Shown here one piece after another: positions 21,508 through 30,005 of a stretch of DNA of 36,457 nucleotides (the stretch's first letter is position 1; every line of letters begins with the position of its first letter). The stretch is from a virus. The notes beneath the pieces are model-generated. The model made no database searches and was not told the DNA's origin. It saw nothing but the letters and a program-made list of their open reading frames with translations. The stretch covers positions 1-36,457 of IMG/VR virus record IMGVR_UViG_3300018429_000010. The stretch is one strand, 5' to 3'. The position numbers were made by a program, and so were the translations under genes.

Positions 21508-22920
21508 ATGACCGCCACCGTCCTGGAGCACGTGTACCGGCCACGCGGCTCAGCCAAGGCGCTGCTCGAATGCCGAGCCCCGCAGGTAGTCGTATCCGGG
21601 CCAGCAGGCACGGGTAAATCGAGGGCAGCACTGGAGAAAATCCACCTGCTGTGCCTGTTGAATCCGGGAATGCGTGCGCTAATTGTGCGCAAAACATCGG
21701 TGTCGCTCACCTCAACGGCATTAGTGACATACCGAGAGCACGTCGCAGTCGAAGCACCGGCCGCCGGCATCGTCGTATTCTACGGCGGCAGCAAGTCCGA
21801 GGCCGCGCAATACCGTTTCACCAATGGTGCCACCATCACCATTGGCGGTCTCGACAATCCCACAAAGATCATGTCATCGGAATACGACGTGGCGTTCGTT
21901 CAGGAAGCCACGGAACTCACCGAGGACGACTGGGAAAAGATCACCACGAGGTTGCGCAACGGCGTGCTCTCCTTCCAGCAGGTCATCGCCGACTGCAACC
22001 CCGACATCCCAACCCATTGGCTCAAGATCCGCTGCGACCGTGGCCAGACCACCGTGCTGGAGTCGAGGCACTGGGAGAACCCGCGCCTGTACGACGAGCA
22101 CCTCGCGGACGACGGCGCGACCAGCTACACGCTCACCGAGTCCGGCACCGCCTACATGGCCATCCTCGACGCGCTCACCGGTGTCCGCCGGGCCCGACTC
22201 CGCGACGGCCTGTGGGTGGCCGCCGAAGGCATGATCTACGCCGGTGAGTGGGACCCCGCGATCCACCACATCCCGCGGTTCCCCATTCCCGACGACTGGC
22301 CCCGCTACTGGGTGGTCGACTTCGGCTACAACCACCCGTTCGTCTGCCAACGCTGGGCCGAGGACCCCGACGGCCGGCTGTACATGTACGGCGAGCGGTA
22401 CCGCACCGGGCAGACCGTCGACGTGCACGCGGTAGGCATCATGGCCGCCGTCTCGAAGGCCGACCCGGACTACGTGCATCCCGAGGGCGAGGAACGCCTG
22501 GCGCACCACGGCCGGATCTGGACGGAGCCGCGGCCGCGTGCGCTGATCTGCGACCACGACGCCGAGGGCCGGGCGCAGCTGCGCAAGCAACTCGGCATGG
22601 CCACAACGCCCGCGATCAAGAAGGTGCTCGCCGGCATCCAGGCTGTGCAGAAGCGGCTCAGGCCAGCCGGCGACGGTCGGCCGCGGCTGGCGCTGCTGCG
22701 CGACTCGCTGGATCACGCGCCGGACGCGGCGCAGGCCACGGCGAAGCTGCCGACGTCCACGGCCGAGGAGCTGCCGGGCTACGTGTGGGCGATCAAGCCG
22801 GGCGGCACGCTCAAGGAAGAGCCGCACAAGGTCGGCGATGACGGGGTGGACGACATCCGCTATCTCGTCGCGTACAAGGACCTGAAGGGCCGGCTCCGCG
22901 CCGACCGCTCCCTGGGGTAG
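21508..22920 (+). CDS. terL: Terminase large subunit
   Basis: About 470 residues. TerL drives DNA into the prohead and cuts the concatemer. The ATPase part has Walker A SGPAGTGKS (Lys37) and Walker B VAFVQEA with Glu133; the nuclease part has VVDFGY (Asp271), CDHDAEG (Asp349) and a late GDDGVDDIRY acidic cluster, as in RNase H-like terminase nucleases. The length is usual. The ATG is two bases after the previous stop. Codons in about the first 140 residues use more A/T in third position (aaa, tta, att) than the rest, as if the ATPase segment came from another source. Portal and capsid genes follow in standard order. Confidence 0.95.
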   Translation: MTATVLEHVYRPRGSAKALLECRAPQVVVSGPAGTGKSRAALEKIHLLCLLNPGMRALIVRKTSVSLTSTALVTYREHVAVEAPAAGIVVFYGGSKSEAAQYRFTNGATITIGGLDNPTKIMSSEYDVAFVQEATELTEDDWEKITTRLRNGVLSFQQVIADCNPDIPTHWLKIRCDRGQTTVLESRHWENPRLYDEHLADDGATSYTLTESGTAYMAILDALTGVRRARLRDGLWVAAEGMIYAGEWDPAIHHIPRFPIPDDWPRYWVVDFGYNHPFVCQRWAEDPDGRLYMYGERYRTGQTVDVHAVGIMAAVSKADPDYVHPEGEERLAHHGRIWTEPRPRALICDHDAEGRAQLRKQLGMATTPAIKKVLAGIQAVQKRLRPAGDGRPRLALLRDSLDHAPDAAQATAKLPTSTAEELPGYVWAIKPGGTLKEEPHKVGDDGVDDIRYLVAYKDLKGRLRADRSLG

Positions 22921-23045
22921 ACACCGGCTTGGACCCCCCCGGAGCCGCAAGATTTCCTGTTAGGAGTGCGCTACAACGCGCCACGCAGGAGAATCTCCGG
23001 CAGCGCTGTTCGATAATCGGACACTTCTGTGCGACCATCGGCCAC
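22921..23045 (+). other. Intergenic gap between terminase and membrane protein gene
   Basis: The largest gene-free stretch in the window, 125 bases. It holds a weak stem (CGGCT/AGCCG at 22925-22947), a short dyad GGAGAATCTCC and a GATAAT hexamer at 23012 that resembles a -10 box. No -35 hexamer is placed correctly, so a promoter here is only a possibility. Confidence 0.3.
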
Positions 23046-23255
23046 GTGACGGGCCGCGGTGTCTCCCTGCTCGGCCTCCTCCTGGGCAAGATCGCCAACC
23101 TCACCGCCGTCAGCCTGCTGCTGTGCATCGCCGGCCTCGTGTTCCTCAGCGTCGCCGCGTTCCGCTGGGACGAGACCGCCGGCTGGGCCACCATCGGTGC
23201 GTCGCTGCTGCTGCTTGAGATCCGCATCAACGCCCCCGCCCCGGCCGCGCCATGA
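23046..23255 (+). CDS. Small two-helix membrane protein
   Basis: About 69 residues from GTG 23046. Two hydrophobic helices are seen: GKIANLTAVSLLLCIAGLVFL and, after RWDETAGW, ATIGASLLLLEIRI. The RWDETAGW loop pattern is shared by small membrane proteins found between terminase and portal in actinophages. Holin is a tempting guess for a two-helix protein, but the position argues for something else. The same frame is open to ATG 22929; the shorter start is preferred since the extra residues (many Cys/Arg/Gln) do not fit. Confidence 0.7.
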   Translation: MTGRGVSLLGLLLGKIANLTAVSLLLCIAGLVFLSVAAFRWDETAGWATIGASLLLLEIRINAPAPAAP

Positions 23256-25294
23256 CGTCGCTGCTCGGCGCGATCGCCACCGCCGCCCGCCCACCGGCCC
23301 TCACCCAGCCGCGCAACGCCTCCCCGGTGCCGCTCACGACCAGCTTCGCCGGCGGCTTCGGCCGCATGATGGGCAGCTCAGGCACCGAGTCCCAGCTCCG
23401 CGCCATGGGCGGGGTCGGCACCCTCTACTCGGTCGTCAACCGCATCACCACCGCCACCGCCGCGGTCGACTGGCACCTGTACCGCAAGGCCAAGTCCGGC
23501 CTCGACGAGGACCGCGAAGAGGTCACGAGCCACGCGTGCAAGGACCTCGTCGAACAGCCCAACCCGCACACGAACCGGGCCGAGCTGATGGAGGCCAGCG
23601 GCCAGCACTTCGAGCTCACCGGCGAGGCACCGATCGTCATCGGCCGCCACGAACGGTTCCGCGCGCTGCCACTGGAGCTGTGGTCGGTTCGGCCCGACCG
23701 GATCGAGCCGGTGCCGGACCCCTACGAGTTCATCTCCGGCTACCTGTACCGCTCCCCGGACGGCCAGCGGCTACCGCTGGAGCTGGACGAGGTGCTGCGG
23801 CTGCTGACCCCGTGCCCGTGGGACCCGTACCGCGGCCTCGGGGTGGTGCAGACGATCCTGGTCGAGCTCGACTCGGCGCGCGCCACCGCCGAGTGGAACC
23901 GCAACTTCTTCCTCAACAGCGCCGAGCCCGGCGGCGTCATCGAGTACTCCGAAGTCCTCGAAGACGAGGACTTCAATCGGGCGACGAGGCGCTGGGCCGA
24001 CCAGCACAAGGGCGTCCGCAACGCCCACCGCGTCGCCATCATCGAGGGCGGCAAGTGGGTCGACCGCAAGTACACCCAACGCGACATGCAGTTCGTCGAG
24101 CTCCGCCGCGCAGGCCGCGACACCATCCTCGAAGGCTGGGGCCTGGCCAAGGCCAGCCTCGGCATCACCGACGACGTCAACCGGGCGGCGTCGCTGGCCG
24201 CCAAGGCGCTGTTCGCCGAGGACATCGTCGTCCCCCGGCTGAAGCGGTGGCGGGCGCTGTTCAACCGGCTGCTCGCCATGTACGGCTCGACCGCGCGCGG
24301 CCTGGAGTGGGACTTCGAGAACCCGGTCCCGCCGGACGCCGAGGCGGTCGACCGCGAGCGCGACTCCAAGGCCACGGCGTGGGCCGCACTGGTCGCCCAG
24401 GGCGCCGACCCGAACGAGGCCGCCGACGCCGTGGGGCTGCCGCGCGGGCTGGTCATCGTCACGGCCGCGCCCCCCGCGCCCGTCCCGCCACCGGCCGCCC
24501 GCACCCGCGTCCACCGCGTGCGTGCTGCCGCGGCCGAGGCGGACGACCCCGACGCCGTCGACGAGATCGACCTGTCCCCGGTGCAGGCAGCCTGGGAGAC
24601 GGCGGTTGCCGCGCTCCTCGCCTCGTTCGTCGGCGGCGCCCTCGTCGACTGGATCGACGCCCTCGTCGACCAGGTGCGGGACTGGGTCCGCAGCGGCGGC
24701 CGACTGGCCGACCTCCAGGTCGACCCCGACGACGCGGTCGACCTCGTCACCGACGCCCTCACCGACCTCGCGGACATCGCCGCCGGGCACGTCGTCGCCG
24801 AGGCCGCCGACCAGGACGTCGACCTCGACCCGGCCACCCCGACCCGGACCGTACTGAAGGAGCAGGCGCTCACCACAGTCGAACTACTCGGGCAGGTGTA
24901 CGAGCTGTCCGCCGCCCGCGAGGCCCAGCGGGTGGCCGGCCCGGACCCGGACGCCGACGAGGTCGCCGACTTGGTGCGCACCCACCTCGAGGCCCTCACC
25001 ACCGCGCAACCGGAGCAGCAGCTCGGTGCCGCCCTCACGTCGGCCCAGAACCAGGCGCGCGCGGCGACCCTCACCACCGGGCCGGTCGGCGCGATCTACG
25101 CCAGCGAGCAGATGGATCTCCGCACGTGCGGCCCGTGCCGGGAGATCCACGGCCGGTGGATCACCAACACCGACGACCTCGCGCCGCTGTGGCGGCTGTA
25201 CCCCGGTCCCGGCTACGTCGACTGCAAGGGCCGCAGCTATTGCCGCGGCTCTTTTGTTGGCGTGTGGCGCAAGGGCAGAGAGGACGCCGCATGA
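23252..25294 (+). CDS. Portal protein fused to MuF-like head morphogenesis domain
   Basis: About 680 residues. The portal is the twelve-fold ring at one capsid vertex through which DNA passes. Residues about 50-420 are HK97-type portal: VGTLYSVVNRITTATAAVDWHLYR, LVEQPNPHTNRAELMEAS, PLELWSVRPDRIEPV, ATAEWNRNFFLNSAEPGG and TRRWADQHKG. From about 440 the protein changes: a proline-rich link (APPAPVPPPAAR), an acidic helical region, then a C-terminal segment LRTCGPCREIHGRWI and YPGPGYVDCKGRSYCRG that matches the Cys pattern of MuF-type head proteins. In many phages these are separate genes. ATG 23252 overlaps the membrane protein stop. Confidence 0.9.
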   Translation: MTSLLGAIATAARPPALTQPRNASPVPLTTSFAGGFGRMMGSSGTESQLRAMGGVGTLYSVVNRITTATAAVDWHLYRKAKSGLDEDREEVTSHACKDLVEQPNPHTNRAELMEASGQHFELTGEAPIVIGRHERFRALPLELWSVRPDRIEPVPDPYEFISGYLYRSPDGQRLPLELDEVLRLLTPCPWDPYRGLGVVQTILVELDSARATAEWNRNFFLNSAEPGGVIEYSEVLEDEDFNRATRRWADQHKGVRNAHRVAIIEGGKWVDRKYTQRDMQFVELRRAGRDTILEGWGLAKASLGITDDVNRAASLAAKALFAEDIVVPRLKRWRALFNRLLAMYGSTARGLEWDFENPVPPDAEAVDRERDSKATAWAALVAQGADPNEAADAVGLPRGLVIVTAAPPAPVPPPAARTRVHRVRAAAAEADDPDAVDEIDLSPVQAAWETAVAALLASFVGGALVDWIDALVDQVRDWVRSGGRLADLQVDPDDAVDLVTDALTDLADIAAGHVVAEAADQDVDLDPATPTRTVLKEQALTTVELLGQVYELSAAREAQRVAGPDPDADEVADLVRTHLEALTTAQPEQQLGAALTSAQNQARAATLTTGPVGAIYASEQMDLRTCGPCREIHGRWITNTDDLAPLWRLYPGPGYVDCKGRSYCRGSFVGVWRKGREDAA

Positions 25295-25548
25295 CCGACG
25301 AGAAGCACACCGCCGGCCCCGTCGATAGCCCGCCCACCTTCCCTGGCGAGCTGCGCGGTGGCGCCTTCGTCCGCCGCCCCGGCCACCCCGCGGTCCGGTC
25401 CGTTCCGGTCTGCCGGCCCGGCGACGAGAGCCCCGCCCCGTACTCGCCCGGCGAGGCCGGACCCGAGCTGTTCACCACCTGCTCCGTCGACGACTGCGGG
25501 CGCACCACCGTGCCGTGGGGCGACGGCACCTGCGGAGGCCACCCGTGA
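25291..25548 (+). CDS. Small Cys-containing protein between portal and protease
   Basis: About 85 residues from ATG 25291 (overlap). The N-terminus is proline-rich and disordered. The C-terminal half has SPGEAGPELFTTCSVDDCGRTTVPWGDGTCGGH, with three cysteines and a final histidine that may bind zinc. The GEAGPELF segment resembles the GESGPELV seen in the SAP-domain gene at 28851. Function unknown. Confidence 0.6.
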   Translation: MTDEKHTAGPVDSPPTFPGELRGGAFVRRPGHPAVRSVPVCRPGDESPAPYSPGEAGPELFTTCSVDDCGRTTVPWGDGTCGGHP

Positions 25549-26519
25549 ACCGACCACCGACGCCCGCCATTGACCGCGCCCTCATGGCGTCGGTGTGGCA
25601 GCACCTGCGCAACCGCGACCAGCGCCCCAAGGCCGACCTCCCCGAAGGCCGCGGCCAGCTCCGCGTCACCGACGAAGCCGGTGTCGTCGAGATCTACCTG
25701 TACGACGAGATCGGCTACTGGGGCGTCACCGCCACCGACTTCGTCCAGACCCTGCTCAACATCCAGGCCGTCAAGATCGTGCTGCACATCAACTCGCCGG
25801 GTGGCGAGGTGTGGGACGGGCTCGCGATCTACAACGCCCTGTGCGACCACCCCGCGGCGATCGAGGTCAAGGTCGACGGCATCGCCGCCAGCGCCGCGAG
25901 CTTCATCGCCCAGTGCGGCGACACGGTGGCGATGAACCGCGGCGCCACGATGATGGTCCACGACGCGTCCGGGTACTGCTTCGGCAACGCCGCCGACATG
26001 ACCGAGCACGCGGTGCTCCTCGACCGCACCAGCGACACCATCGCCGGCATCTACGCCGCCCGCGCCGGCGGCACCGTCGACGCCTGGCGCGAGGCCATGC
26101 GCATCGAGTCCTGGTACTCGGCCGCCGAGGCCGTGACGGCCGGTCTGGCCGACACGGCGGTGCCGGAGAAGACGACCGCCCCGGCCGGCGCCCCGGCGGC
26201 CCGGTTCGACCTCGCCCTGACCAGCTTCCACTTCGCCGGCCGGGCCCAAGCGCCGCGGCCGCCGATGCCCGGCCGCGCACCGGCCAACCAGCTACCCGTT
26301 GCGCCCACCGAGGACGGCCCCGGGCCGGCGGCTGGCGCCGAGCCCATCGCCATCCCAGACCCGACGCCGGTAGCACCGGCACCCGCAGACCCGACCCCGG
26401 AACCCACCCCGCCCGCCGCTGCCGCCGGCGACAGCGACCACGAGTTCCAGGTCGACGCATTCCGCGCGGCCCTCAGCACCGCGTTCGCACTCACCACCCA
26501 GAAGGAGGCGGCACTGTGA
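25545..26519 (+). CDS. ClpP-like head maturation protease with scaffold-like tail
   Basis: About 324 residues from GTG 25545. The N-terminal 210 residues are a ClpP/S14-type serine protease: INSPGGEVWDGLAIYNAL, the catalytic serine in GIAASAASFIA (Ser116) and histidine in MMVHDAS (His139). It should cleave scaffold and capsid N-termini inside the prohead. Residues about 215-324 are different, being proline, alanine and acid-rich with a final helix (QVDAFRAALSTAFAL), as in protease-scaffold fusions where the tail acts as internal scaffold. No separate scaffold gene is visible, which supports this. Major capsid protein follows with a four-base overlap. Confidence 0.92.
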   Translation: MNRPPTPAIDRALMASVWQHLRNRDQRPKADLPEGRGQLRVTDEAGVVEIYLYDEIGYWGVTATDFVQTLLNIQAVKIVLHINSPGGEVWDGLAIYNALCDHPAAIEVKVDGIAASAASFIAQCGDTVAMNRGATMMVHDASGYCFGNAADMTEHAVLLDRTSDTIAGIYAARAGGTVDAWREAMRIESWYSAAEAVTAGLADTAVPEKTTAPAGAPAARFDLALTSFHFAGRAQAPRPPMPGRAPANQLPVAPTEDGPGPAAGAEPIAIPDPTPVAPAPADPTPEPTPPAAAAGDSDHEFQVDAFRAALSTAFALTTQKEAAL

Positions 26520-27859
26520 CCGCAACCGATGTCATCCCGACCAGTGCCGCCGAGCTCGAGGAGATGCTCCTCGACAAGGACCGGATGAAGCCCATCGCCA
26601 AGGACCCGGCGCTCTACACCGAGTTCATAAAGGCGTACGCCAACGCGCAGCAGTCCCTGTCCGCGCTCGCCGAGGCCAAGGTCGAGTTCCAGCGGTTCCA
26701 GGCCGAGTGGCTCCGCGACCACGGCCAGACCGACGAGGTGAAGCGCCTCAACCTGGCCGCCACCGTCGACCGCACGGCCGGCCGGGGCAAGCACTACAAC
26801 CCCGAAGCCCCGGGTGCCGCGATCGACGGCAAGTTCAAGAACCTCGGCGACCTCACCGCGGCCCTGTACCGGGAACGCAACGGCGTCCAGGAGGCGCAGC
26901 AGCGCCTCGGGCAGATCCGCAACGACTTCTCCTCGGTGGTCCCGTCGGACGGCGGGTTCCTCGTGCCGGAGGAGTTCCGGGCGCAGCTCATGGAGATGGC
27001 GCTGGAGACGGCGATCGTGCGGCCCCGGGCGCAGGTCATCCCGATGGCGGTGCCGCGGGTCAAGATCCCGTTCGTCTACGCCACCTCGAACGCCTCTTCG
27101 GTGTTCGGCGGGTTCGTGGGTTACTGGACGGAGGAGGCGGCCGAGCTCGTTGCCTCGTCGATGAAGTTCGGGTCGATCACCCTCGACGCGAACAAGATCA
27201 CGCTCTACACCGAGGTCCCGAACGAGCTGCTGCGCGACTCGCCGATCTCGGTCGACGCGATGCTGCGCAAGAACATGCCCGGTGCACTGTCCTGGTTCGA
27301 GGACGTGGCGTTCCACCGTGGTACCGGCGTCGGTGAGCCGCTCGGGTACCTGACCGCCGGCAACACCGCACGGGTGACGGTGGCGAAGGAGACTGGGCAG
27401 GCGGCGAACACCATCGTGTTCGAGAACGTCGTGAAGATGTTCGCGCGGATGCTGCCGTCGAGCCTGTCCCGCGCGGTGTGGATCGCCAACATCAACACGA
27501 TCCCGGAGCTGGCCACCATGGCCCTGTCCGTGGGTACCGGCGGCGGCCCGATCTGGGTGCAGACCGCCAAGGACGGCCTCCCGTTGACGCTGATGGGCCG
27601 TCCGATCGTGTTCACCGAGAAGGCGGACACGCTCGGCACCGCCGGCGACCTGAACTTCGTCGACCTCGGCTACTACCTGATCGGCGACCGGCAGCAGATC
27701 GAGCTCGCCACCAGCGAGCACATCAAGTTCAACCACGACACCACGGCCTACCGGGCGATCGAGCGCATCGACGGCCGCCCCGGCATGAAGACCGCGATCA
27801 CCCCGCACAAGGGCGCCGACGCGCTGTCCCCGTTCGTCAGCCTCGCGCCGCGGGCCTGA
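26516..27859 (+). CDS. Major capsid protein, HK97 fold
   Basis: About 447 residues from GTG 26516, with GGAGG nine bases upstream. The first 150 residues are helical and charged (delta-domain-like, EAKVEFQRFQAEWLRD), likely removed by the protease upstream. The shell part begins near VVPSDGGFLVPEEFRAQLMEM and shows the HK97-type elements ASNASSVFGGFVGYWTEEAA, LDANKITLYTEVPNELLRDS, GVGEPLGYLTAG and LMGRPIVFTEKA with FVDLGYYLIGDR. Monomers assemble as hexons and pentons. Tandem stem-loops lie directly after the gene, where a high-yield transcript could be trimmed or attenuated. Confidence 0.96.
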   Translation: MTATDVIPTSAAELEEMLLDKDRMKPIAKDPALYTEFIKAYANAQQSLSALAEAKVEFQRFQAEWLRDHGQTDEVKRLNLAATVDRTAGRGKHYNPEAPGAAIDGKFKNLGDLTAALYRERNGVQEAQQRLGQIRNDFSSVVPSDGGFLVPEEFRAQLMEMALETAIVRPRAQVIPMAVPRVKIPFVYATSNASSVFGGFVGYWTEEAAELVASSMKFGSITLDANKITLYTEVPNELLRDSPISVDAMLRKNMPGALSWFEDVAFHRGTGVGEPLGYLTAGNTARVTVAKETGQAANTIVFENVVKMFARMLPSSLSRAVWIANINTIPELATMALSVGTGGGPIWVQTAKDGLPLTLMGRPIVFTEKADTLGTAGDLNFVDLGYYLIGDRQQIELATSEHIKFNHDTTAYRAIERIDGRPGMKTAITPHKGADALSPFVSLAPRA

Positions 27860-27866
27860 TCCACCA

Positions 27867-27930
27867 GCGCGGGGTCGGCACTGAACCCCCGGTCCCGCGC
27901 CATCCCGCTCGGCAGTGAAGCCCCGAGCGG
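27867..27930 (+). promoter_or_regulatory. Two tandem stem-loops after the capsid gene
   Basis: Stem 1 pairs GCGCGGG (27867-27873) with CCCGCGC (27894-27900). Stem 2 pairs CCGCTCGG (27905-27912) with CCGAGCGG (27923-27930). The loop-side sequences are near copies of each other (GGCACTGAACCCC and GGCAGTGAAGCCCC). No T run follows either, so they are likely attenuators, RNA stabilisers or processing sites rather than a simple terminator. Confidence 0.55.
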
Positions 27931-27948
27931 AGAAACGGAGTACCGATC

Positions 27949-28371
27949 ATGGGAATGGAAGCGCTCGGGCGCCTCTTCAACCTGTGCCACACGGCCGACA
28001 ACGTCTACGTCAACCTCGTTGACGCCGGCGCGGTGTCCTTCATCTGTCAGTTGGACGCCGGCGACACGTTCACGGTCACCGAGGCGACTGCGCTGGGCGG
28101 CACCGGCGCGCAGGTGCTGACCACGGTCACCCAGTTCTACAAGGCGTCGAAGGCCGGTACCGGCACCTGGACCAAGGTCACCCAGGCCGCGGCGTCCACG
28201 GTGGTCACGTCCGACGCCGTCGTCGCGGTCTTCACGATCCGCGGTGAGGAGCTGTCCGACGGCTACAGCTTCGTCAAGGTCGCCAGCACCAGCACCGGCA
28301 CCGTCATGGCGGTGCTGCACGACCTGAAGACGCAGCGGACCCCCGCGAACCTGCCGGCGGTGTCGGCATGA
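27949..28371 (+). CDS. Small structural protein after capsid
   Basis: About 140 residues; ATG 27949 has GGAG eight bases upstream, and ATG 27955 is an alternative. It is beta-rich and threonine/alanine-rich: LDAGDTFTVTEATALGGTGAQVL, TWTKVTQAAASTVVTSDAVVAVF, SDGYSFVKVASTSTG. Composition and position suggest a head decoration or head-completion protein. The family is not firmly recognised. Confidence 0.7.
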   Translation: MGMEALGRLFNLCHTADNVYVNLVDAGAVSFICQLDAGDTFTVTEATALGGTGAQVLTTVTQFYKASKAGTGTWTKVTQAAASTVVTSDAVVAVFTIRGEELSDGYSFVKVASTSTGTVMAVLHDLKTQRTPANLPAVSA

Positions 28372-28847
28372 GCGTCATCATCCAGGGCGACCAGGTCCGC
28401 ACGATCCTGCTCGGCGTCCGCGTGCACCGGCCCACCGAGGCGCTGCCGGCCGACGCCGCCACCGACGCGCTGTTCACCATCGCCGGCGGCCGGGTCATCC
28501 TCACGTCGCTCGTGGGCCGGGTCACCACGGCGCTGCAGGCGCAGGCCAACGCGGTCAAGCTCAGCTACGACCCCACCGCCGCGGGCACCACGTTCGACCT
28601 GTGCACCGCGGTGGAGACCAACGGCGACGCGGTCGGCCAGACGTACTACATCGCCGGCGACGTCGGCACCCCCGGTGGCCTGCTCGTCGGCGGCGCCGTG
28701 GGCCAGGCCAACCCGGTGTTCCCCAAGCCGCTGCTGCTCGACGCGGGCTCGATCCTCGTCGACTGCGCGGACGGCGGCACCGGCTCCGTCGAGTGGACCG
28801 TGACGTACATCCCGTACGACAACGGCGCGTCGCTCGCGGCGGCCTGA
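28368..28847 (+). CDS. Probable head decoration protein
   Basis: About 159 residues, ATG 28368 overlapping the previous stop. It is beta-rich with frequent glycine, valine and threonine (FTIAGGRVILTSLVGRVTTALQAQ, AAGTTFDLCTAVETNGDA, GSVEWTVTYIPYDNG), resembling small proteins on the outside of actinophage capsids. Assignment is by position and composition. Confidence 0.65.
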   Translation: MSVIIQGDQVRTILLGVRVHRPTEALPADAATDALFTIAGGRVILTSLVGRVTTALQAQANAVKLSYDPTAAGTTFDLCTAVETNGDAVGQTYYIAGDVGTPGGLLVGGAVGQANPVFPKPLLLDAGSILVDCADGGTGSVEWTVTYIPYDNGASLAAA

Positions 28848-28850
28848 CCC

Positions 28851-29534
28851 GTGTTGTGGATCTGCCGCGGGTGCACCGCGGCCTACTCGGTGGGGGCGCC
28901 GCGCTGTCCGCAGTGCGGCAGCTCCGACCACTACGAGCAGGGAAGCGAGGACGAGGCAATGCCGAAGATCTCGAGGGAGAACGGGCCGAGCGACGCAACC
29001 ACGTATCCGCCGGCCGACCTCGAAGAGGACACCAGCGGGGCGTACGAGGCGGCGCGTCAGCGGCACGCCGCTGGCCACGCGTCACCTGCCGACCACGCGT
29101 TCCTCCTGTCCCACAAGCCGGCCGTCGAGGACGTCGGCGACGCGGACGTGCCGCTCGGTGTGGTCGGTGAGTCCGGCCCGGAGCTGGTCGACCTGCCGGG
29201 CGGCGCGCGGGCCCTGCCGCCCATCGAGGACGGCCACCCGGAGCGCGTGCTCGAGGGCGACGGCGAGCCGAGCGAGGGCGTGGAGCTGCCGGCGGACGGT
29301 GTCGAGCGCGAGGTGACGCTGGACGGACCGGAGACGGTCACCGCGGGCGTGTCGATGGTCGACGAGTTCGACTACGACGGCCAGACGGTGGACTGGCTGC
29401 GGTCCCACCTGAAGGACCGGGGCCTGTCGACGTCCGGGAACAAGGCCGAGCTCGTGTTGCGCCTGCAGGCCGACGACCGGGAGAACGCCCGCCCGGCCGA
29501 CGCCGAGGGTGTGGACGGGACCGAGCGCTCGTGA
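28851..29534 (+). CDS. Zinc-ribbon and SAP-domain protein in the head region
   Basis: About 227 residues from GTG 28851. Residues 1-25 have CRGC and CPQCGSSDH, a zinc ribbon. A disordered acidic middle includes VVGESGPELVDLPGGARALP, a segment type often found in phage tail or capsid proteins. Residues about 173-206 are a SAP motif (VDWLRSHLKDRGLSTSGNKAELVLRLQ), a helix pair that binds DNA. It may tie DNA to the head or aid connector assembly, but this is inference. An internal ATG at 28960 (MPKISREN) would remove the zinc ribbon and is an alternative start. Confidence 0.7.
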   Translation: MLWICRGCTAAYSVGAPRCPQCGSSDHYEQGSEDEAMPKISRENGPSDATTYPPADLEEDTSGAYEAARQRHAAGHASPADHAFLLSHKPAVEDVGDADVPLGVVGESGPELVDLPGGARALPPIEDGHPERVLEGDGEPSEGVELPADGVEREVTLDGPETVTAGVSMVDEFDYDGQTVDWLRSHLKDRGLSTSGNKAELVLRLQADDRENARPADAEGVDGTERS

Positions 29535-29755
29535 CCCGCGCGAAGTTCTACTGCGGATCGAGTGAGAACGTCGGGCAGCCGACGGACACGACTCGGAAGT
29601 ACGTCTTCACGGCCGTCACCGGCGACGGCGTGCCGGAGGACGAGAGCTACCACCGGTACACGCCGAACGGCCGGTTGGAGTTGTGCGTGGACAACCCGGC
29701 TGTCGAGTTCGAGGTCGGCGCCAGCTACTACCTCGACTTCACCAAGGCCGACTGA
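29531..29755 (+). CDS. Small conserved structural-region protein
   Basis: About 74 residues from GTG 29531 (overlap). Beta-rich (RAKFYCGSSENVG, KYVFTAVTGDGVPEDESYHRYTPNGRLELCVDN, YYLDFTKAD); the Y.PNGRLEL..DNP pattern is common in small actinophage proteins between capsid and connector. Role unknown. Confidence 0.7.
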   Translation: MTRAKFYCGSSENVGQPTDTTRKYVFTAVTGDGVPEDESYHRYTPNGRLELCVDNPAVEFEVGASYYLDFTKAD

Positions 29756-29758
29756 CCA

Positions 29759-29920
29759 ATGTCGTGGGAGCAGCTGCGGGACATCTACCGGGAGGCCGCC
29801 GACCTGGCGACAGAAGCGGCGGCCTCCCCGCCCGTGGCCTGCCCCAACGACGGCGAGCCGCTGCGGACCGGCCCGGACGGGCGGCTGTTCTGCCCGTTCG
29901 ACGGATGGAGACCCGACTAG
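29759..29920 (+). CDS. Tiny zinc-ribbon protein of the head-tail region
   Basis: About 53 residues. An N-terminal helix (SWEQLRDIYREAADLATEA) is followed by ACPNDGEPLRTGPDGRLFCPFDG, a two-knuckle zinc ribbon of the CPxDGxPL type common in actinophages at this place. ATG 29759 is three bases after the previous stop. TAG end. Confidence 0.75.
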   Translation: MSWEQLRDIYREAADLATEAAASPPVACPNDGEPLRTGPDGRLFCPFDGWRPD

Positions 29921-29995
29921 CTATTCGCATTACCGACAACTGAATGCAATTCCCGATCCCGGCCATTCATCGGCCTAGGACAGAAAGCGAGTCGA

Positions 29996-30000
29996 GGGAG
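29996..30000 (+). promoter_or_regulatory. Ribosome binding site deciding the HNH start
   Basis: GGGAG five bases before GTG 30006. It makes 30006 a better start than the GTG at 30000, which overlaps the site itself. Confidence 0.55.
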
Positions 30001-30005
30001 TGGGT

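Noticed and set aside
22925-22960. Intrinsic terminator after terL
   Set aside because: The stem is only five base pairs and no T run follows.
23046-23255. Holin call for the two-helix membrane protein
   Set aside because: No endolysin is nearby and the slot between TerL and portal is not a lysis cassette.
29921-30005. Hairpin TGAATG/CATTCA before the first HNH gene
   Set aside because: A six-base stem with a 17-base loop is within chance; no T run or conserved element is seen.
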